A stretch of DNA of 17,896 nucleotides from Parcubacteria group bacterium GW2011_GWA2_47_7 (GTDB taxonomy: Bacteria; Patescibacteriota; Minisyncoccia; Phycocordibacterales; UBA6899): positions 1 to 17,896 of the forward strand of contig LCOM01000023.1 of NCBI GenBank assembly GCA_000999395.1, in the 5' to 3' direction. Every line of letters starts with the position of its first letter. Position 1 is the stretch's first letter. Below, one piece after another: positions 1 to 5,151 of the stretch. Under the pieces are notes generated by a model. The model did no database searches. It was not told the DNA's origin and worked only from the letters and a program-made list of their open reading frames with translations. The translations under genes were made by a program, and so were the position numbers.

Positions 1-1
1 G

Positions 2-82
2 CTGGCAACTGCAAGCGCACAGTGGGATGACGTTGATACGGAGAGTGTGGGAGGCGGCTGTTGTGGTTGCCATTCACACTGA
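2..82 (+). CDS. C-terminal tail of an unidentified protein (partial)
   Basis: Only the last 26 codons are in the window, read in the frame that ends at the TGA at 80-82. The tail finishes GGGCCGCHSH. Two adjacent Cys, a third Cys and two His at the extreme C-terminus suggest metal binding or redox activity, but that is inference. I do not recognise the family. A strong intrinsic terminator begins 23 nt after the stop, which supports this being the real end of a transcribed gene. Confidence 0.5.
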   Translation: MATASAQWDDVDTESVGGGCCGCHSH

Positions 83-104
83 AAAGCATTTACTAAATTG
101 GGGA

Positions 105-127
105 ACGAGGCATATGCCTCGTTTTTT
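105..127 (+). terminator. Intrinsic terminator of the upstream gene
   Basis: An 18-bp perfect palindrome at 105-122 (arms ACGAGGCAT / ATGCCTCGT) runs into a T-tract at 122-127. It lies just after the stop of the partial upstream gene and before the lepA promoter. Confidence 0.85.
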
Positions 128-158
128 CATATACGGTTCTCTTCGGGGTTATATGTGC

Positions 159-164
159 TAGTAT
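159..164 (+). promoter_or_regulatory. Possible -10 box for lepA
   Basis: TAGTAT at 159-164 lies between the upstream terminator and lepA. No good -35 is visible. Transcription would start near 171, so the element at 200-271 would form the lepA leader. Confidence 0.4.
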
Positions 165-199
165 TGGGCTTATCTTCAGATGAATGAAATTTGCGGCGC

Positions 200-271
200 G
201 GGGAAAGCGATGAGGAAGACATATTCATATATGGTGACCGAGTCGCAGGGACCCCGCAACAAAAAAGTTCG
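200..271 (+). repeat. lepA-flanking structured element, copy 1
   Basis: These 72 nt match the minus strand of 2107-2178 at 58 of 72 positions without gaps. Conserved parts can pair as GCGAT (206-210 region) with GTCGC, GG with CC, and CATAT with ATATG around a TCAT loop. In copy 2 the first stem is GCGAC/GTCGC, so the U-G pair here becomes C-G, a pair-preserving change. The element falls between the putative lepA promoter and the likely start codon, so it may be a leader RNA. The differences do not favour third codon positions in any frame, which argues against coding constraint. Confidence 0.55.
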
Positions 272-290
272 TCATCTGATGACAAGCCCC

Positions 291-2093
291 ATGTCCAAAA
301 ATCTGATTAGAAACTTTAGTATCATAGCCCATATTGACCACGGGAAATCAACACTTGCCGACCGCATGCTTGAGGTCACGCACACAATAGAAAAGCGAAA
401 AATGCATGAACAAGTGCTTGATTCTATGGAACTTGAACGGGAGCGTGGTATTACCATCAAGATGCAGCCGGTACGCATGTATCACGAGCACAATGGCGAG
501 AAGTATCTGCTTAATCTTATCGATACTCCGGGGCATATCGATTTTTCTTATGAAGTATCGCGCGCACTGAAAGCGGTCGAGGGCTGTCTTTTGTTGGTCG
601 ATGCGACACAAGGGGTGCAGGCACAAACATTTACGACACTTACTATGGCGCGCGAGCATGGGCTCACTATTATTCCAGTCTTGTCCAAGATTGATTCTCC
701 GCTGGCACGCATCGAGGAGGTTCGCGATGAGATCGTCAGTCTGCTCAATGTTGACGCGAGCAGCGTCATGCTTGTGTCTGGGAGGACGGGGGAGGGTGTC
801 TCGGAACTTCTTGCGGCAATCATCGATCGCATCCCTCCACCCGAAGAGGAATTTCCCGGAACCAGTAGTGCTCGTGCACTTATTTTTGATTTTTCATACT
901 CGAACCATCGCGGAGTTATCCTCTACGTACGCGTGCTCGACGGCACCATCACCAAAGGGTCAGAGCTGACGTTCTCTGCCGCAAAAGAGCGTTTTTTTGC
1001 CTTAGAGACGGGTTATTTTGCCCCAGATGAAGTTGCAAAGCCTGACCTTTCTCATGGAGAGATAGGCTATATTGTTACTGGCATCAAACGGCCGGGAATC
1101 GCGGCGGTAGGAGATACAGTTACATTTCACAAGAATCCGCTTCCGGCGCTCCCTGGGTATGCGAAACCTCGTCCAGTGGTATGGGCATCGGTCTATCCTG
1201 AAAGTCAGGATGACCTCCCGACGCTTCGCCTCGCATTACAGAGACTCCAGCTTTCGGATTCGTCGCTCACATTTGAGGAGGAAGCATCGGGGAATCTTGG
1301 ACGAGGATTTCGTTGTGGTTTTTTGGGCATGCTTCACCTCGAGATTATAACGGAACGCTTACGTAGAGAATTCAATCTCGAACTCGTCGTGACTACCCCA
1401 ACCATTACCTATGAAATTACCAGTAAGCGCACAAATAAAGTTGAGATTATCTATTCACCCTCTCTTTTCCCAGATGACAGTGAGATTGCCTCCGTGCGTG
1501 AGCCGTGGATAGACGGAGAGATTATTCTTCCACCCGAGTATGTTGGTCCGGTAAGCCAGATACTCTATGAGCATGAAGCGGAGACGGGGAACACCGATAT
1601 CTTCGGTGAGAATCGATTCAAGGTTGAGTTCAAAATGCCTCTTCGCGAACTCATGCGAAGTTTTTTTGATAAACTGAAGTCTGTTTCGTCGGGTTTTGCT
1701 AGCTTGTCATATGAAATAGGAGAATTTCGTGATGCGGATGTCACGCGCTTAGACATACTTGTGAATGATGAAATTATCACTGCATTCTCTCGTGTTGTGT
1801 CACGACGGCGTGCACAAGAAGAAGCCGAAGCGGCGGTTAAAAAGCTCGCAAAATCAATGCCTAGGCAGATGATTGTTGTAAAAATGCAGGCGAAAGCGAT
1901 GGGACGTATTATCTCGTCTGAGAGGCTCTCTGCGCTTAAAAAAGACGTAACAGGGTACCTTTACGGAGGCGACATTACCCGCAAAATGAAGCTTCGAGAG
2001 AAGCAGAAGAAGGGAAAGAAGAAGATGCAGGAGATGGGGAATGTGAATATACCGGCGGATGTGTTTATCAAAATGATCCGTTCCGACGAATAA
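291..2093 (+). CDS. lepA: Elongation factor 4 (LepA), ribosome-associated GTPase
   Basis: LepA/EF4 is a translational GTPase that acts on ribosomes in elongation and in subunit biogenesis. From the chosen start the protein is 600 residues, the usual length, and opens MSKNLIRNFSIIAHIDHGKS, as family members do. G1 is AHIDHGKS, followed by ERERGITI, and G3 is DTPGH. The G4 motif reads SKID instead of the usual NKID, and G5 is SGRTG. EF-G-like domains follow, and the basic C-terminal LepA domain ends GNVNIPADVFIKMI. The frame stays open upstream to an ATG at 180, and 279 is another possible start. I prefer 291 because the upstream part covers the repeated element at 200-271 and has no family counterpart. 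No clear Shine-Dalgarno is seen. No terminator is visible after the stop. Confidence 0.96.
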   Translation: MSKNLIRNFSIIAHIDHGKSTLADRMLEVTHTIEKRKMHEQVLDSMELERERGITIKMQPVRMYHEHNGEKYLLNLIDTPGHIDFSYEVSRALKAVEGCLLLVDATQGVQAQTFTTLTMAREHGLTIIPVLSKIDSPLARIEEVRDEIVSLLNVDASSVMLVSGRTGEGVSELLAAIIDRIPPPEEEFPGTSSARALIFDFSYSNHRGVILYVRVLDGTITKGSELTFSAAKERFFALETGYFAPDEVAKPDLSHGEIGYIVTGIKRPGIAAVGDTVTFHKNPLPALPGYAKPRPVVWASVYPESQDDLPTLRLALQRLQLSDSSLTFEEEASGNLGRGFRCGFLGMLHLEIITERLRREFNLELVVTTPTITYEITSKRTNKVEIIYSPSLFPDDSEIASVREPWIDGEIILPPEYVGPVSQILYEHEAETGNTDIFGENRFKVEFKMPLRELMRSFFDKLKSVSSGFASLSYEIGEFRDADVTRLDILVNDEIITAFSRVVSRRRAQEEAEAAVKKLAKSMPRQMIVVKMQAKAMGRIISSERLSALKKDVTGYLYGGDITRKMKLREKQKKGKKKMQEMGNVNIPADVFIKMIRSDE

Positions 2094-2106
2094 CTTTCAT
2101 TTTTGG

Positions 2107-2178
2107 CGAACTCCATCGTTATGGGATCCCGGCGACTTGGTCAACATATAGGAATATGTCTTCCACGTCGCTTTCACC
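2107..2178 (-). repeat. lepA-flanking structured element, copy 2 (inverted)
   Basis: This is the inverted partner of 200-271. On the minus strand it can fold into a closed structure: outer stem GGTGAA/TTCGCC (ending at 2105), inner stem GCGAC/GTCGC with GG/CC and a CATAT/ATATG hairpin, and a side hairpin CCAT-AACG-ATGG. It lies downstream of the small minus-strand membrane gene at 2263-2379, so readthrough from that promoter would transcribe it. A 28-codon reading frame from an ATG near 2206 crosses it, but the matching frame in copy 1 is broken. I read it as a non-coding RNA or repeat of unknown function. Confidence 0.55.
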
Positions 2179-2262
2179 AGGCCTCGGCTTTGACCTAAAA
2201 TTCATCGAGTCCTCGAGTATTGAAATTTGGAAATACCCTTCGTGTTAGATAAAGAGAATATT

Positions 2263-2379
2263 TTACAAAAATGCGGGCAAATACAGGAGAATCATGCTCC
2301 CGATGACCATGATACCCACGACTGTCCAGGCAAGGTTGACCCACTTCTGGTGCTTCTTTTTTCTGAGAAATATCGACAT
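2263..2379 (-). CDS. Tiny single-helix membrane protein (38 aa)
   Basis: A short reading frame starts at the ATG at 2379 and stops with TAA at 2263-2265. The N-terminus is short and very basic (MSIFLRKKKHQK). One hydrophobic helix of about 22 residues follows (from WVNLAWTVVG to LLYLPAFL), and the protein ends there. That is a well-formed positive-inside membrane peptide. A perfect TATAAT on the same strand lies 22 nt upstream of the start. The frame is also open to an ATG at 2424, giving 53 residues, but then the TATAAT would be inside the gene. Similar tiny basic-plus-helix proteins are, as I recall, common hypothetical genes in Parcubacteria. Function unknown. Confidence 0.6.
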   Translation of the reverse strand: MSIFLRKKKHQKWVNLAWTVVGIMVIGSMILLYLPAFL

Positions 2380-2401
2380 ATGTTTTATGTTGGTTTTGCG
2401 A

Positions 2402-2407
2402 ATTATA
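2402..2407 (-). promoter_or_regulatory. -10 box (TATAAT) for the small membrane gene
   Basis: A consensus TATAAT on the minus strand. Transcription would begin near 2395, about 17 nt before the ATG at 2379. No convincing -35 is seen. Confidence 0.55.
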
Positions 2408-2488
2408 CCCTGTAGTAGACCCATTGCGCTAGTTTTAGTCTACTCCCGCCATAATACTGAAAAATAAGTAATACACAACCTCAATATA

Positions 2489-2516
2489 TTGGCTTGAGCT
2501 CACGACGGGGTATACT
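2489..2516 (+). promoter_or_regulatory. Promoter of the FtsB-like gene
   Basis: TTGGCT at 2489-2494, a 16-nt spacer, and TATACT at 2511-2516. The predicted start of transcription is within a few bases of the ATG at 2526, so the message would be leaderless or nearly so. Confidence 0.6.
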
Positions 2517-2525
2517 ATAGAATAT

Positions 2526-2927
2526 ATGTCTCAGATGCTAGATTTTAAGATGAAGAGTCGCCTGAGAAGGGTGATTTACGCAAAACCGACCATTATTTTG
2601 CTTGCCGTTGTTTTTGTGTACATTATGCATAGCGCGTGGGGAATGTATCAAAAGAGCGAGGAAGCAATCGAAAAAACACAAAAAGCGGAAGCAAAACTTA
2701 ATGAGTTGCGCGCGCGACAGGCTGAGCTTTCCGCTGATATTCTCGATTTGTCGACAGAAAGAGGGGTGGAGAGTGAGATTCGCGACCGATTCATGGTTGC
2801 CAAAGAAGGAGAAAGCGTTATGATATTAGCTGAGCCTGTAGAAGAAAAGGTTCATACCGTAACCATTGTTGACCAAAATCCAACAATGATGAGAAGGGTG
2901 TTGGGGGCAATTGGTTTTTCCAATTGA
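2526..2927 (+). CDS. FtsB/DivIC-like septum formation initiator
   Basis: A 133-residue bitopic membrane protein of the FtsB/DivIC type, small division proteins that bridge FtsL and FtsQ/DivIB at the septum. The N-terminus is basic (residues 8-20). One transmembrane helix covers about 22-38. A charged coiled coil spans about 42-78 with heptad-like Glu/Lys/Leu spacing. The family signature follows as ERGVESEIRDRFMVAKEGE (78-96). The last 35 residues are less conserved in type. ATGs at 2535 and 2550 are alternative starts; 2526 is chosen because it lies 10 nt after a good TATACT. The stop lies only 11 nt before tRNA-Gly, so the two are probably cotranscribed. Confidence 0.85.
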   Translation: MSQMLDFKMKSRLRRVIYAKPTIILLAVVFVYIMHSAWGMYQKSEEAIEKTQKAEAKLNELRARQAELSADILDLSTERGVESEIRDRFMVAKEGESVMILAEPVEEKVHTVTIVDQNPTMMRRVLGAIGFSN

Positions 2928-2938
2928 GAAATAAATAT

Positions 2939-3009
2939 GCGGGTATGGTTTAGTGGTAGAATGCGACCTTCCCAAGGTTGAGACGGGAGTTCGATTCTCC
3001 CTACCCGCA
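2939..3009 (+). tRNA. tRNA-Gly (CCC)
   Basis: Acceptor stem GCGGGTA/TACCCGC with discriminator A. Anticodon stem CGACC/GGTTG encloses loop TTCCCAA, giving anticodon CCC, which reads GGG. The T-arm is GGGAG-TTCGATT-CTCCC. CCA is not encoded. It has no obvious promoter of its own and follows the FtsB-like gene by 11 nt. Confidence 0.95.
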
Positions 3010-3015
3010 CTGGCT

Positions 3016-3050
3016 AATGAAAAACCACTCCTCTGGAGTGGTTTTTCATT
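3016..3050 (+). terminator. Terminator after tRNA-Gly
   Basis: A 16-bp stem from 3016 to 3050, with GC-rich top ACCACTCC/GGAGTGGT, loop TCT, and a T-run on the 3' arm. It sits between the tRNA 3' end and an inverted copy of the acceptor strand (3059-3069). Confidence 0.85.
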
Positions 3051-3058
3051 ATGTGCAA

Positions 3059-3193
3059 GTGCGGGTAGGAAGTGCCCTGCGGCACTTCCGTGGGGGAACC
3101 GAAGCCTTTTCCCATATTTTTTTGAGATTTCTGAATCTCAAAAAATGGGAAATGGGCACTGAAACTGTAAGTTTCGATTCTCCCTACCCGCAC
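3059..3193 (+). repeat. tRNA-end-matched hairpin element, copy A (tRNA-Gly type)
   Basis: In order: GTGCGGGTAGG (3059-3069), the exact reverse complement of the tRNA-Gly 3' end at 3000-3010; hairpin 1 at 3068-3089 (GGAAGTGCC-CTGC-GGCACTTCC); a spacer with AAGCCTTTT; long imperfect hairpin 2 at about 3107-3152; a conserved stretch including GGGCACTGAAAC; and at 3173-3193 a perfect 21-bp direct copy of the tRNA-Gly 3' end (2990-3010). The direct copies are 183 bp apart. The 5' segment can pair either with the real tRNA end or with the downstream copy. The same order occurs after tRNA-Glu at 17468-17602 (minus). A terminator hairpin follows at 3223-3274. Function unknown. Confidence 0.75.
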
Positions 3194-3195
3194 CT

Positions 3196-3383
3196 GAGTT
3201 GAGTGAAGCGGAAGTCAGCAGAACGACAAATTGCAAAATGAACGAGCTAGCTCGTTCTTTTTGCAATTTGTCGTCTTGCAACGATTTCCATTTCCGAAGC
3301 TCGTCGTGCTGGGAAAGCCTTGCTTACCTGCAGTCGCGTTACTAATGAAATATTTAGTGAAATCGTTCCGCTTCAGTCAACTC
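3196..3383. repeat. Inverted repeat enclosing a terminator-like hairpin
   Basis: A 16-nt sequence at 3196-3211 (GAGTTGAGTGAAGCGG) recurs in reverse complement at 3368-3383 with one mismatch. A second inverted pair, AACGATTTC (about 3280-3288) and GAAATCGTT, lies inside. The arrangement, inverted arms around a terminator hairpin followed by a core element, repeats the layout seen after tRNA-Gly, but no tRNA is recognisable here. No gene is supported between 3194 and 3530. Confidence 0.55.
3223..3274 (+). terminator. Terminator-like long hairpin after element A
   Basis: Long near-perfect inverted repeat (outer arms ACGACAAATTGCAAA / TTTGCAATTTGTCGT). At its top is an 18-bp palindrome at 3240-3257 (arms GAACGAGCT / AGCTCGTTC) followed by a T-rich stretch. 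It would end transcripts that pass the first tRNA-Gly terminator and cross element A. Confidence 0.65.
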
Positions 3384-3394
3384 TGGAATTTTAT

Positions 3395-3503
3395 GCGAGT
3401 GAAACTCGCGAGGGAGAAGCAAAGCCTTTTCCATATTTATGAAGGATTCCTATTCTGAATAAATGGGAAACGGGCACTGAAACCCTAAACCTCGATTCCC
3501 TCA
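3395..3503 (+). repeat. tRNA-end-matched hairpin element, degenerate core copy B
   Basis: Hairpin GCGAGT-GAA-ACTCGC (3395-3409) is followed by AAAGCCTTTTCCATATTT, a second hairpin (about 3427-3470), and a 23-nt stretch at 3461-3483 that matches element A (3143-3165) at 22 positions. It ends in CTCGATTCCCTC, which looks like the 3' half of a T-arm. GAGGGA (3410-3415) can pair with TCCCTC (3497-3502). It looks like an older copy separated from its tRNA. Confidence 0.6.
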
Positions 3504-3533
3504 TTCTTCTCTCGTGTTATCTCATTCATCTTG

Positions 3534-3542
3534 TGCTATAAT
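3534..3542 (+). promoter_or_regulatory. Extended -10 promoter of the glutaredoxin gene
   Basis: TGC followed by a consensus TATAAT (3537-3542), an extended -10. The -35 region is weak. The leader would be about 25 nt before the ATG at 3574. Confidence 0.65.
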
Positions 3543-3573
3543 ATTTCAACAATTAACAGTAACCATAAAATAT

Positions 3574-3816
3574 ATGAAAAGCGTTTCGATTTACACAACG
3601 GAGACATGCGGCTACTGCAAGATGGCAAAAGAGTTCTTCCATAAGAATAATGTTGAGTTTCAAGAATTTGATGTCGGCAAGGATCTTGCAAAGCGCCAGG
3701 AAATGATCGAAAAGAGTGGTCAAATGGGTGTCCCTGTGATTATGGTAGAAAGCGATATTATTGTAGGCTTCAACAAGCCAAAGCTTCAGGAATTGCTCAA
3801 TATTGTTGCAGCGTAG
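3574..3816 (+). CDS. Glutaredoxin-like protein (Uxx-star type)
   Basis: An 80-residue thioredoxin-fold redox protein that would reduce disulfides or glutathione-like mixed disulfides in the cytoplasm. The start MKSVSIYTTETCGYC gives beta strand 1 and the active-site CGYC at residues 12-15. The cis-Pro motif is MGVPVIMV (P54), and the C-terminal glycine turn is IVGFNKPKLQELL. The run EMIEKSGQMGVPVI is characteristic of the small Uxx-star glutaredoxin group. A GTG at 3514 is in frame, but it would add 20 residues outside the fold and lies upstream of the TATAAT at 3537-3542, so the ATG at 3574 is preferred. The terminator at 3846-3878 follows. Confidence 0.9.
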   Translation: MKSVSIYTTETCGYCKMAKEFFHKNNVEFQEFDVGKDLAKRQEMIEKSGQMGVPVIMVESDIIVGFNKPKLQELLNIVAA

Positions 3817-3845
3817 TTGCATAATGGGTGTGAAAAAACTATTAT
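3817..3845 (+). promoter_or_regulatory. Promoter of tRNA-Arg, overlapping the glutaredoxin terminator
   Basis: TTGCAT (3817-3822), 17-nt spacer, TATTAT (3840-3845). Transcription would start near 3852, inside the 5' arm of the terminator hairpin at 3846-3878. Confidence 0.55.
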
Positions 3846-3878
3846 AAACAAATGCTCACATTGGTGAGCATTTGTTTT
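3846..3878 (+). terminator. Terminator of the glutaredoxin gene
   Basis: A 14-bp perfect stem, AAACAAATGCTCAC (3846-3859) with GTGAGCATTTGTTT (3864-3877), loop ATTG, ending in T's. The T-run directly abuts the first base of tRNA-Arg. Confidence 0.8.
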
Positions 3879-3950
3879 GCCCCCGTAGTTCAATGGATAG
3901 AATAGCTCACTCCTAACGAGCTGATGCAGGTTCGATTCCCGCCGAGGGCA
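3879..3950 (+). tRNA. tRNA-Arg (CCT) with three A-C mismatches
   Basis: The anticodon loop CTCCTAA gives anticodon CCT, which reads AGG. The acceptor arms GCCCCCG/CGAGGGC contain a C5-A68 mismatch, the anticodon stem GCTCA/CGAGC an A31-C39 mismatch, and the T-stem GCAGG/CCCGC an A51-C63 mismatch. The variable region appears one base short. Otherwise the cloverleaf is intact, with discriminator A, no encoded CCA, a plausible promoter and its own terminator. Confidence 0.85.
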
Positions 3951-3954
3951 CATT

Positions 3955-3982
3955 AAAAAAACAGCTTCCAAGCTGTTTTTTT
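3955..3982 (+). terminator. Terminator after tRNA-Arg
   Basis: Stem AACAGCTT/AAGCTGTT with a 2-nt loop, flanked by A6 and T7 tracts. Confidence 0.85.
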
Positions 3983-4046
3983 GCGCAGGGATGATTCGAG
4001 ATTATGCATAGTATGTTAAGAAAAAATATCCCCTATGATGCTTTTG

Positions 4047-4052
4047 TATGCT
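4047..4052 (+). promoter_or_regulatory. -10 box of the gene at 4058
   Basis: TATGCT ends six bases before the ATG at 4058, again implying a leaderless or near-leaderless message. Confidence 0.45.
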
Positions 4053-4057
4053 AAACT

Positions 4058-4354
4058 ATGGTCATGTCTGAATACGAGTCCGAATCCGATACGTTATCCG
4101 AACTTCTTGAACTCACGAAGGAGAACAACCGCATCCTTCGCAAAATGCATCGCAATATGTTGTGGAGTCAGGTGTTCACGTATGTCTACTGGTTGCTCAT
4201 CTTGGGTGTGATGGGTTGGTCCTATTATCTCGTTCAGCCATATTTGGTAACTTATTTGGAGGCCTACCAAAAGCTCGTAAACACAATCTCTGCCGTCGAC
4301 GCAGGGAACACGTCATTGCCTAATCTGCAGGGACTGCTTGAAAAAATCAAGTAA
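4058..4354 (+). CDS. Small membrane protein of unknown function
   Basis: I do not recognise the family. The 98-residue product has an acidic, Ser/Glu-rich N-terminus (ESESDTLSELLELTKENNRI) that looks amphipathic, then a basic stretch (LRKMHRN). One strongly hydrophobic aromatic-rich helix covers about residues 40-62 (VFTYVYWLLILGVMGWSYYL). A short C-terminal tail ends LQGLLEKIK. A single-pass or hairpin membrane protein is the simplest reading. A second ATG at 4064 is an equally possible start. It stands alone between tRNA-Arg and tRNA-Phe, with no terminator visible before tRNA-Phe, so it may be cotranscribed with that tRNA. The 144 nt between its stop and tRNA-Phe hold no further gene that I can support. 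Confidence 0.75.
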   Translation: MVMSEYESESDTLSELLELTKENNRILRKMHRNMLWSQVFTYVYWLLILGVMGWSYYLVQPYLVTYLEAYQKLVNTISAVDAGNTSLPNLQGLLEKIK

Positions 4355-4498
4355 ATTGTGTATTGTTGCTTGTATTCCAGCAGTCGAGGTCAGAGTTGTA
4401 TCAGTCTGATTGAAACAAATATTCTTGTTGGAGTGACTGTTTTGGTGGGTGTTATGTGTGGTTTCTGATAAGAAGAGATGAAGTATGTTGCGTTCTAC

Positions 4499-4571
4499 GC
4501 CGAGGTAGCTCAGTTGGTAGAGCATTCGCCTGAAGAGCGAGGGGTCACCAGTTCAAGCCTGGTCCTCGGCA
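4499..4571 (+). tRNA. tRNA-Phe (GAA)
   Basis: Acceptor GCCGAGG/CCTCGGC with discriminator A. Anticodon stem TTCGC/GCGAG with loop CTGAAGA, anticodon GAA. T-arm ACCAG-TTCAAGC-CTGGT. No encoded CCA. Confidence 0.95.
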
Positions 4572-4604
4572 CAGTGTTTTGAGTTTGTTTCTAGGTAGGT
4601 TCGC

Positions 4605-4632
4605 AAAAAAACACCTTACAAGGTGTTTTTTT
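4605..4632. terminator. Bidirectional terminator between tRNA-Phe and hsp20
   Basis: ACACCTT/AAGGTGT stem with a 2-nt loop, flanked by A6 on the left and T6 on the right, so it has a T-tract on both strands. It can end tRNA-Phe (plus) and the hsp20 end of the minus-strand cluster. Confidence 0.85.
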
Positions 4633-4651
4633 GATCCGCAAGAAAGGTCTC

Positions 4652-5149
4652 TTAGATTGATTTCACCTTGAGCACCTGTGCACTATTGCTGTCTAGTTTT
4701 GGAAGACGAATGATGAGCAGTCCGTATTTCTCAACCGCCTCGGCGCCATCCGTATCAATTTCAAACGGTAATATAATTTCTCTAGTGAAAACTCCCCAGT
4801 AGAGTTCGCGCTCAAGATAATTACCCTCAGGAACATTTGGCGCGAGTCGATTGCCAGTAATTGTGACCGCATTGCGTGTTATGGAGATATGAAGATTTTC
4901 GGGCGTCACTCCAGCAATCATGCTTTGTATAATGAGTTCGTTGTCTGTTTCATACATATCGATAGCGAGTCCTGCTTCTACTTGCTCTCCTTCCGCCTCG
5001 TCTGAGCTGATGTCATCATCCTGTTTCACAAAAGATTCTTCCTCAGTTGGTGCGGGAGTCCATATTTTTTGCTCTGTCAAGGTGTCGCCATCATCAACGA
5101 TCTGGGCACCGGTAAGTCTTTCGAGAAATGATTGTTTGCGTTCCTTCAT
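4652..5149 (-). CDS. Hsp20/alpha-crystallin family small heat-shock protein
   Basis: A 165-residue ATP-independent holdase that would bind unfolding proteins in the cytoplasm. The N-terminal arm (1-60) is long, polar and very acidic around residues 35-58. The alpha-crystallin domain runs about 61-160, from the AIDMYETDNELIIQSMIAGV strand pair through YLERELYWGVFTREIILP to the signature GLLIIRLPK (143-151). The tail VLKVKSI is a weak form of the I-x-I motif used for oligomer contacts. Its start lies 2 nt from the stop of the PrsW-like gene upstream, so they form an operon that pairs a membrane protease with a chaperone. A stress role is inferred. It ends before the shared terminator at 4605-4632. 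Confidence 0.92.
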   Translation of the reverse strand: MKERKQSFLERLTGAQIVDDGDTLTEQKIWTPAPTEEESFVKQDDDISSDEAEGEQVEAGLAIDMYETDNELIIQSMIAGVTPENLHISITRNAVTITGNRLAPNVPEGNYLERELYWGVFTREIILPFEIDTDGAEAVEKYGLLIIRLPKLDSNSAQVLKVKSI

Positions 5150-5151
5150 AT

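Noticed and set aside
180..290. N-terminal extension of LepA from the ATG at 180
   Set aside because: It overlaps the repeated structured element, has no family counterpart, and the start at 291 gives the standard 600 residues.
2098..2206. Small peptide gene of 28 codons (minus) through the lepA-flanking element
   Set aside because: The same frame in the other copy is disrupted by an 11-nt length difference, and substitutions do not favour third positions.
2227..2415. 62-codon reading frame on plus
   Set aside because: It is the shadow of the minus-strand membrane gene, with no promoter and no recognisable protein features.
3059..3193. Reading element A as a second tRNA-Gly or an intron-containing tRNA
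   Set aside because: It has the acceptor arms and the T-loop 3' half, but no D-arm or anticodon arm, and the 5' half of the T-stem does not pair. The real tRNA just upstream is complete.
2990..3193. attL/attR of an integrative element
   Set aside because: The direct copies fit tRNA-targeted integration, but the interval is under 190 bp, has no integrase, and contains an inverted copy that att sites do not explain. A MITE-like origin remains possible.
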